From Petrosia ficiformis (lineage: Eukaryota; Porifera; Demospongiae; Haplosclerida; Petrosiidae): a DNA stretch of 64,000 nucleotides. How positions within the stretch are numbered: position 1 is the stretch's first letter; every line of letters starts with the position of its first letter. The notes under the pieces are model-generated. The model made no database searches, was not told the origin of the DNA, and worked only from the letters and a program-made list of their open reading frames with translations. The position numbers and the translations under genes were made by a program. The stretch is taken from assembly GCA_947044365.1 (NCBI GenBank), contig OX345650.1, forward strand, positions 5,216,872 to 5,280,871, given 5' to 3'. Shown piece by piece: positions 56,186-64,000 of the stretch.

Positions 56186-58901
56186 ATGGAAAGATATGAG
56201 AGAGTTGAGAAGATAGGAGAAGGTACTTATGGTACAGTGTATAAGGCAAGAGATAAGGACAATGGAGAAATTGTAGCCTTAAAAATAGTGAGATTGGATG
56301 AAGATGATGAGGTAAAGAATTGGTAATTAAACATCTACTTGATTAGTTATCATGATAAGTCCTCAACTGAATATGTCATAAAAATCACACAATATCACAA
56401 ACAAAAATAATATTTTGTCCCAGTATAAAATAATGGGATCAAATGATGAGAATGTCTAGTCTCATTCCAAGGCCATAATGAAATATTAATTAACTGCAGG
56501 TGTGGTAGTGCATGGATCTGGGAATGAGACTAAAGAACAGTATCTTATTATTTTGAGTGGATGTGTTCCCAATCCGTAGGCAGTAGAGGTTAAATCTGTG
56601 TTGTTGACCACATCCTCTTGTGACGCTGTTATCAGTTAATCAAAAATGCCAAAAGAGTGATCCATTTTGATCTACCAATAAAATGTCTCTCGTAGGAAAA
56701 TATCACAATGACTATGATTTATATATTCTAGGAATAGTTTCGTGTAATATTTTGAAATAATTTCTCATATATATCCGTTATTATTAAATATTTCTATAAA
56801 CAGGGTGTACCCAGTGCTGCTTTAAGAGAAGTATGTTTGCTTAAAGAATTGAGACATCGTAATATAGTGAGGTAAGGGTATCAGATGATATATATAATAT
56901 AATGTATAATTATATATATATATATATATTATTTAGGCTAACAGATGTTCTTCATAAGAACCTTAAACTAACAATGGTGTTTGAATATTGTGACCAGGTC
57001 AACTACATACATACATATTTAGTATTGATGTACATGTACACATGTATGTATGAAATATGTATATGTATGTACACATATACAAACAATGTACCTATCTATG
57101 TATGTATAGAAGTACATTTTTGTAGGATTTGAAGAAATATTTTGACACTTCAGGAGGGAATATAAGTCCTCGTGTTGTACAATCATTTTATTTCCAGTTG
57201 CTTCAAGGACTTGCTTTTTGTCATGGTTACAATATATTACATCGTGATTTAAAACCACAAAATATACTTATTAGCAAAGTGAGTAAACACAGGCAAACAA
57301 ACAAATATGTGAACTGATAGACATATTAATATCTAAATAGAAAGGAGAATTAAAACTAGCTGATTTCGGTCTAGCTCGTGCTTTTGGTATCCCAGTTAGG
57401 ATATTCTCAGCTGAGGTACCTGATACATATACCATTGTATATTATCACATGATTATCTTATGATCTAGGTGGTTACGTTATGGTATCGTCCACCTGATGT
57501 GTTGATGGGTGCTCAAGTCTACTCCACATCCATTGATATGTGGTCAGCAGGGTGTATATTTGCCGGTAAGTTTACTAGAGATCCTACAATGTATACAGAG
57601 ATCCTCATTCTTTATATTTACTAGAACTTGCTAATGCCGGTCGTCCATTGTTTCCTGGTAGTGATGTTGATGAGCAATTGAAAAGAATTTTCAAGTATCT
57701 TTTTATTAATTAAAATTATGTAATTATTTCTAACTGGTTTTAAGCTCTTGACAGTCTTGTTTAGACTAGTAGGTACTCCAACAGAAAGAACATGGCCAGG
57801 TGTCACCAAACTACCAGAATATAAGGTGTGTTTGTACATGATTTCATTTACATATGAGGGTAATATGATGACCACATGTACATGTGAGAATATTACATGT
57901 ACATATAAGGGTAATATGATGACCACATGTACATGTGAGAATATTATGATTACATGTACATATGAGGGTAATATGATGACCACATGTACATGTGAGAATA
58001 TTACATGTACATATGAGGGTAATATGATAACCACATGTACATGTGAGAATATTATGATTACATGTACATATGAGGGTAATATGATGACCACATGTACATG
58101 TGAGAATATTACATGTACATATGAGGATAATATGATAACCACATGTACATGTGAGAATATTATGATTACATGTACATATGAGGGTAATATGATGACCACA
58201 TGTACATGTGAGAATATTACATGTACATATGAGGATAATATGATAACCACATGTACATGTGAGAATATTATGATTACATGTACATATGAGGGTAATATGA
58301 TGACCACATGTACATGTGAGAATATTACATGTACATATGAGGGTAATATGATAACCACATGTACATGTGAGAATATTATGATTACATGTACATATGAGGG
58401 TAATATGATGACCACATGTACATGTGAGAATATTATGATTACATGTACATGGGAGGGTAATTATAAAGACATGTACATTATGTACATACATGTATGAAGG
58501 TAACATGATTACATGTACATGTGAGAATAATAATTTTATTATGAACATCTTTATGAGGATAATTATGAAGACATGTACATACGTGTATGAGGGTAACATG
58601 ATTACATGTACATGTGAGTGTAATTATGATTACATCTACATGAGGGTATCCTTTATATTAAATGTAGGAGTTTCTACCTTATCCTCCAGCTCCGATAGCT
58701 GCTGTAGTAACATCTTTGAATGAACATGGAATTGAACTTTTACAGGTACACATAATTATATATAATATAATTATGTTTGTATAAAATATTTTATTTCTCT
58801 TTTAGCGTCACTTAATATGTAATCCTGATCATCGTTTGTCTGCTGAGGAAGCTATGAGACATGAGTACTTTGCGGATATTGACCCATTGTTAAGAGTATA
58901 A
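56186..58901 (+). CDS. CDK5: Cyclin-dependent kinase 5 homologue, 294 aa
   Basis: Proline-directed serine/threonine kinase, activated in animals by p35-type partners. Exons: 56186-56311, 56804-56871, 56937-56997, 57126-57278, 57341-57415, 57469-57565, 57625-57694, 57765-57825, 58668-58745, 58806-58901 (885 nt; human 292 aa). Glycine loop [10 protein letters not shown] with inhibitory-type T14/Y15; [20 protein letters not shown] is the CDK5 form of the PSTAIRE helix; catalytic [21 protein letters not shown]; activation segment [15 protein letters not shown] with serine, not threonine, at the T-loop site, as in CDK5; [20 protein letters not shown]. Intron 8 carries an 800-bp minisatellite. Exon 8 acceptor (TTTAG, 57764) was chosen to continue RIFK-LVGTPTE. 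Tail-to-tail with COASY (90 bp). Confidence 0.97.
57845..58650. repeat. 51/57-bp minisatellite, CDK5 intron 8
   Basis: Units of 51 bp (ACATGTACATGTGAGAATAT plus TACATGTACATATGAGGGTA) and 57 bp (with an extra ATGATT) alternate as a ~108-bp higher-order block, decaying toward the right. Lengths are multiples of three, so ~250-codon frames stay open on both strands; they are not genes. Confidence 0.95.
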
Positions 58902-58991
58902 GTGGGTGTGGCCATGTGTAACATGTTTTATTAACTACAGAATTCATTTTTAATATCATAATAATTATTTTATCAGTTGACTTCCAATAAT

Positions 58992-61075
58992 CTACTGACT
59001 CTTTGCTTGTAATCTATCCTGTAAATCCCTCCATGCCAGCTCAACCTAGAAGGAATCAAATATAACTCTTCTCTCTAGAGTACACTCTTACCTGTTTTTG
59101 TGTGAATTCATACTCCCATTGACTAGAAAAAACAACATTTCCATGATCTACAACCTTTTGGTTGCTTATCTGAGCTGCAAGTCTTTTTTCAGCAGCTTCT
59201 TCTGGCATACCATCTCTTTCCATTATTCTTCTAACAGCCTTTAAATATAACACATTACTTCAATGAGATACGTACACACCCACACTTACCTCTTTGTGGG
59301 GTACAATAGAAACCCATACTTCGTGTAAACCTTTATTCCATTCTGCTTGAAGTAGGACAGCTGCATCCAATATACACACCTTATACCCTTTATTGGAAAT
59401 ATAGTTTTCATACTTCATTCATATAACTACTGATCACATGACATCTACCTTTATCGTATGCTTGTGTAGCTCTTTCCATTGCTAACTTCCATATTTCCGG
59501 CCAAACAATGTTGTTCAATTTTAATAATTGAGACTGTGGAAATGCAGCAATATCAAACACGTAATGAAAACAGGTATTTACCTTATCACTGAATACGATA
59601 CGACCCAATGCTCTACGGTTAACTTCACCATTCTCTTTCAACACATCTAAATCACAAAGAACTTGCTAAATGACATAATTCTAATTATGTATTAACCTCT
59701 TCCAAACTCTGTAACAATATCAGCATGTCCTTTTGTGCCCGGTAAATAAGCCTCATGTCCTAACTACATGTACATATAAAGGGAATGTTATAGCCGAGAC
59801 TCAGAGCATGTGTACCTTATCACAGTCTATTGGATAAGCTCCTAAATTTGATAGTCTTTTTGCAATGGCAGATTTTCCACTTGCTGAACCACCTGTCAGT
59901 CCAATCAGATAGGGTCCAGTGGATGGGTTCCAGTGTGCCAGGCAATGTGATATCTGAATGTATACATTATACAGGTAAGTAATGTTATGTAGCATTACCT
60001 TTGGTTGTCTATATTTTCCAAGCTGTTGTTTTCGTAGATCTGAAGAACTGATTTTATCTTCTAATGAACTCGGGACATCATCTCCATCATGCACTAATTT
60101 TATATTATAAATAGCTAATGGTTTTAGACCCTATATATAAAATAATAATAATAGACCCTCAATATAATAAAATGTTATTAGTAGAGCTGGTAAATGCATA
60201 CTGTACACAGTGTACATACACAAGATATGATGAAATACAACATTCAGCTTTGTCCTGATTACGTTTACCTTCTTTCTCCTTTCTTCGTTAATTTTATCTC
60301 CTCCTTTGGCAGTTTCTGGGCTGACCACTAAACATGTCAGTTGGTCATCCCAGGCAGTAGGACCATACACATCAGTAATTGGTACAACATCGAACTTTAT
60401 ATCTGGTTTTAAGTCCATTAAGATTGATGTCACTTTTGACACACGATCTTCAATAGGATTGATCAGCTCCATCAGTATCTTATTAGTCAGCAATGGTCCA
60501 TCAGCGATTCCTACCAGTACTCTTTTGGTAGCAATGAGGACAGCTTGTGCAAGTAACAACCTATGGCCATTATGAATACAATCAAAAGTACCACCTAATG
60601 TCACATCTGTGTAGGTTTTAAAGGGACCAGCAGCTGATACATCAGAGGGACTCCCCATTAGTACTGTTGATTCATTATCTATTTTAATTGATTCAAACTG
60701 GATGTCTTTGTTCGATACATCCAAAGATCTTTCAGAGATACATATATACTCTGGTAATTTAACAAGATCTTGGAATGAGGCTACTGGACTCAAAAGTGCT
60801 TCAATCTTATGGTGTAGCTGAGCCGGAAGGAAGATAGGGGACATATGAGGAGGGAGGGGGATGCGTGGCAGAATCACTCGGAGGTCAAGACGAGGATTGA
60901 CTTTGGAAACATGGAAGTACAGCTGATCAATACAATGAGATATCTCAGCTAATCTTTCATCTTCACTCATCAGAGGTATATACAGTACATCTTTCACCAT
61001 ACTAGCAGCAGCTGTCAGACAAGGAAGAAGCTGCTGTGAGCTACTTTTTACAACCAAAGCTCCACACCTGTACAT
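58992..61075 (-). CDS. COASY: Bifunctional coenzyme A synthase (PPAT + DPCK), 530 aa
   Basis: Catalyses the last two steps of CoA synthesis: phosphopantetheine adenylylation and dephospho-CoA phosphorylation. Exons (minus): 60269-61075, 59999-60130, 59816-59953, 59697-59763, 59582-59646, 59449-59533, 59290-59387, 59092-59238, 58992-59045 (1593 nt; human 564 aa). The N-terminal region is followed by the adenylyltransferase domain with GGTFDCIHNGHRLLL (nucleotide-binding HxGH) and VVPITDVYGPTAWD. The kinase domain has P-loop GLTGGSASGKSAIAKRL, DAAVLLQAEW and AVRRIMERDGM. The family fusion is intact. Citrate export (SLC25A1) and CoA synthesis both feed cytosolic acetyl-CoA, but they are ~23 kb apart and I do not read this as a functional cluster. 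Divergent from ZNF277. Confidence 0.97.
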
Positions 61076-61147
61076 TATGTGTAGATTAGATCTTCAATTA
61101 TGCTAACCTCAGTATTACAATTACATATTGTCCTATGGTATTGTAAG
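61076..61147. promoter_or_regulatory. 72-bp bidirectional promoter interval COASY / ZNF277
   Basis: Only 72 bp separate the divergent start codons. A longer in-frame opening upstream of the chosen ZNF277 ATG (from 61100) would shrink it further. Inferred. Confidence 0.45.
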
Positions 61148-63334
61148 ATGGCTACCAAGGCTGAAGTGAGCTCTTCCTCACAGTACAGTTCAGACCAACT
61201 CTCAGAGACAATAAAAGATAGATTTTTAAAGCCTCTTTTGTTTCCTGAAGTTCAGAGAGATACAAAAAGCTTTTATGATGAGAAACACGACATACCAATT
61301 CCCTGTCTCCAGTGTGATGTTGTATTTGATGATGCACAAGCAAGAGAAACGTTTTTACAACATTCTTTTACAAAACACAAAATAGTAATTCACAGAGTGT
61401 GTGATATAGTTAGTTATAAATGGTATGTAGATGTGTGGTCTGCATGTTTGATATAATGTATATATATATATATATATATATATAATTATGTACATGTATA
61501 TAATTATGTATGTATGTATGTGTCTGTGATAGTTATGCTGAATATTGGAAGAGAAGACTTAAAGAGAATGACATTACTCAGTTAACTCCTGTTATCCAAA
61601 CTAATCCCGAAACTTCAGGTACATACGGGCATAATTAGTATGTGTGTATACTGTATAATATATATATTGTTTGAGCAATGAAGTCCACAGAAAAACACTA
61701 GAACTCTCTTTCCAGGAAACAACATGACCATAGTTGAACTTGAACCGCTGACCATCCTAACCAACTTCTCTCTCATATATATTGTTTGTCCACATTCACA
61801 GATCCTCCAGAGAACTTCTATCTTTTTAGTGACTCTATTCCAGAAGATAAAGAGTTGAGATTATTTCTTCAAAGAAAAAGACTGGTATAGTAGTTATAGT
61901 AATAATTATGTATAATAATTATCATAAACATAATTAGGAAAGTTTACTGGAGATTCAACAGCAAGAGCGTGAAGATACTAGATTCTCCAGAGCATGTTTG
62001 TTTTGTTCTGAGAAATTCATAGGTAACAGAAAGTCTCTTTTCCAGCACATGTTAACTGCACATAATTTCAATATTGGACAACCTGATAACATTGGTAAGT
62101 TATTAGTAATTATTATATATGAATATTCTTTCTGCATTGATTTCAGTTTTTGTAAACGAATTTTTGGACATTTTACAACAGAAATTAGACAAGTGAGTTT
62201 ACTTGATGTTTTCCTCATGCCTTCTCTACCTACCACTGCTACTCTCTCTAGTCTTCAATGCCTTTATTGTGAACGCACGTTCCGAGACATTTCCACTCTC
62301 AGAGATCATATGAGAAAGAAACAGCACAGAAGAATCAATTCAAGCAACAAGTCTTATGACAAATACTACATGATAAACTATTTGGTACTTGAATAAGTGT
62401 TTCCATGGAAATATATAGTTTACTGTGTCTATATGTACAATGTACATGTATTACAATCATAAAATGTGCATATACATGTTACTATGGTAACAGGAAATGG
62501 GTAAGTCATGGCAGGAGATACATGAAGATGATAAACATCATGATTCAGGATTGTTGAAGAAAGGGTGAGTGGTGATTATTGAGTTTATTAATGTTTGTTT
62601 CTCAATGAATAGAGATGTTTATAAAGACGAAGATTTTGATGAAGATGAAAATGATGAGTTTTGTATTCCACTTACATGTTTGTTCTGTTCTACTTTTGCA
62701 AACAATCTCACTGATATTAATAATCATATGAAGGTACTTAGTATCTGTTGTATATGTCAAATGTTAATTCTCAATCTATTTTAGAATATACATCATTTTG
62801 ACTTGTTAGATATATTAACAAATTGGAAACAAGACTATTACTATCAAATTAAACTTATTAATTACATGAGAAGACAAGTAAAATGATACTACTGTAACCA
62901 TCTTTATAATAACACATTAAACATCTATCCATCCATTCATCTGTCTATTTGTCTATATATCCATCCATCCATCCATCCATCCATTCATTTGTCTATTTGT
63001 CTATCTGTCTATCCAACCATCCATCCATTTGTTTATCTGTCCATCTATTTATCTATCTGTCTATCCATTTTTCCATCCATCCATCTATCATTTCAGATAC
63101 ACAGTAATACTTGTATACACTGCCAGAAGAGGTTTGACTCTTCGTCAAATCTCTTAAATCACATGACAACAGAAAGTCATTTCTCTTTACCTCCTGACCA
63201 ATCTATTTGGAATCAACCACAGTGAGTTTACACATAATAGATGATGTATTACTTTATGTTCGTACATCACAAGATACTTGTTCCCAACATATGAAAATGA
63301 TGGACTACTTTGTGTGTTGGACAGTGATACATAA
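61148..63334 (+). CDS. ZNF277: ZNF277 homologue, C2H2 zinc-finger protein, 416 aa
   Basis: ZNF277-type protein; in vertebrates linked to Polycomb (BMI1) and to ribosomal protein uS5/RPS2 binding. Exons: 61148-61422, 61533-61618, 61802-61884, 61938-62094, 62147-62192, 62252-62384, 62494-62564, 62613-62733, 62785-62877, 63097-63221, 63274-63334 (1251 nt; human 450 aa). Fingers: CLQCDVVFDD...H (exon 1); CFCSEKFIGN-type ACLFCSEKFIGNRKSLF with HMLTAHNFNIGQPDNI; LQCLYCERTFRDISTLRDHM with KKQHRRIN; CLFCSTFANN...H; CIHCQKRFDSSSNLLNHM. Other family signatures are YYMINYLEMGKSW, NYMRRQ, and the end FPTYENDGLLCVLDSDT. The start MATKAEV is preferred over the in-frame ATG at 61100 because the latter would read into COASY's promoter gap and lacks similarity. 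Confidence 0.95.
62925..63090. repeat. CCAT/CTAT/TTGT repeat, ZNF277 intron 9
   Basis: Tetranucleotide repeat filling most of the intron 62878-63096. Confidence 0.88.
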
Positions 63335-63540
63335 AGAGATCAACAACTAACAGTGGATATAAAATATAAAACTTTGACATTTAAAAGTGATGTTATAAAA
63401 CAATTAGAATCAGAACAGCAAATTATACATAAGAACGAAAAAGGAATTAATGGAAGGTTAGATACAGCATATATGTATAACAGGTAAGTGATTATAACTT
63501 GACAGAAAATAAGGATATGATAATGAAATTTTCTACTCAC

Positions 63541-63976
63541 AACTACTATTTTCATTAAGAACGGTCACATGATATTCCAGTATTTTGCTAGCAATAGCAA
63601 TATCCTTAAATATAGCTTCTATGACACGAGTAAACTCATCAATCTTAGAGGGAATGTCTTTTAATTCATTAAAAGCTTCCACATTATCTTTTGTCATCGG
63701 TAATAATTGTAGATCATCTAATTTCAATTGCACATCTACTACTTTCAGCTCCCTGCTTCCTAAATACTTGTGACAAGAACTTAGCATAGAATTAAAATGT
63801 TTAATAGAAGCTTTCATTTCTTCAGACAGAGTAGGCCATATTTCTGGCGATACTTTCAATTTGTGAGGGCCATCAGACGTATTTATTACCTCAAGACCTG
63901 CCGGTCTTTGCAATTCATTATACAGGATTTGAAAACAAGCTGTGATCGTGGCATCTTGAGTCAATCCTAAGGCCAT
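63541..63976 (-). CDS. Unidentified protein, first coding exon (145 codons), r.h. edge
   Basis: Opens at 63976 (MALGLTQDATITACFQILYN) and ends at a consensus donor (GTGAGTAG, 63533-63540) in phase 1, so a downstream exon exists to the left but is not resolved. The sequence is helical and polar (e.g. IWPTLSEEMKASIKHFNSML, ELKDIPSKIDEFTRVIEAIF), with no signal peptide or membrane segment and one short cysteine pair. I do not recognise the family. Coding is supported by length, codon-like composition and the clean donor. It is convergent with ZNF277 and its remaining exons must fit between or overlap ZNF277's 3' end. Confidence 0.7.
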
Positions 63977-64000
63977 TTTGAAGAGCAGAAGTGAATTGGT

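Noticed and set aside
57621..58599. Frames of about 250 codons on both strands within CDK5 intron 8
   Set aside because: Product of the 51/57-bp minisatellite. Open on both strands, and located between confirmed CDK5 exons.
61100..61147. Upstream in-frame ATG extending ZNF277 by 16 residues
   Set aside because: The extension has no similarity to the family and would use most of the 72-bp COASY/ZNF277 promoter gap; MATKAEV is the more plausible start.

Overview
The window looks like animal nuclear DNA from a very compact, AT-rich genome, most likely a sponge (demosponge, Amphimedon-like). This is inferred from gene content (integrins, HECW-type ligase, CDK5, BBIP1), many introns of about 50-150 bp, intergenic gaps often under 300 bp, and dense intronic ATGT/GATA microsatellites and minisatellites. 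There is no bacterial, viral or CRISPR content. All gene models were built by hand from splice sites, reading-frame phase and family resemblance. For each complete model the coding length is a multiple of three.

Region 1 (1-19.4 kb) is an integrin cluster. A partial integrin alpha gene (minus strand, running off the left edge) lies head to head with a 24-exon integrin beta gene, followed in tandem by a second, 25-exon integrin beta gene. The alpha and first beta genes share a 345 bp GC-rich promoter interval. The two beta genes share most intron positions but have different cytoplasmic tail motifs. From 19.4 to 21.3 kb the DNA is mainly minisatellite.

Region 2 (21.2-33.7 kb) is rich in large-ribosomal-subunit genes: TEX10 (Rix1/5FMC complex), FTSJ3 (Spb1 rRNA methyltransferase, with a tRNA-Gly(GCC) gene inside its first intron), ZNF622 (Rei1, cytosolic 60S maturation), a JmjC/cupin_8 protein with a signal anchor, and RPL37A (eL43). 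POLR1B (RNA polymerase I subunit 2) follows at 49.4-56.1 kb.

Region 3 (33.9-64 kb) holds SLC25A1 (citrate carrier), PSMC3IP (HOP2, meiotic recombination), a HECW-family HECT ubiquitin ligase, BBIP1 (BBSome subunit made of four tiny exons), POLR1B, CDK5, COASY (bifunctional CoA synthase), ZNF277 and an unidentified gene at the right edge. From FTSJ3 to the right edge, 13 consecutive genes alternate strand perfectly, so they form head-to-head pairs with 57-258 bp between start codons and tail-to-tail pairs with 41-310 bp between stop codons.

I found no clearly new biological system. The best leads are the alpha/beta integrin cluster with its shared promoter, a duplicated in-frame 5' splice site in the second beta gene, the tRNA gene whose terminator T-run may double as a splicing pyrimidine tract, the alternating-strand array, and several small unnamed inverted-repeat elements in introns.
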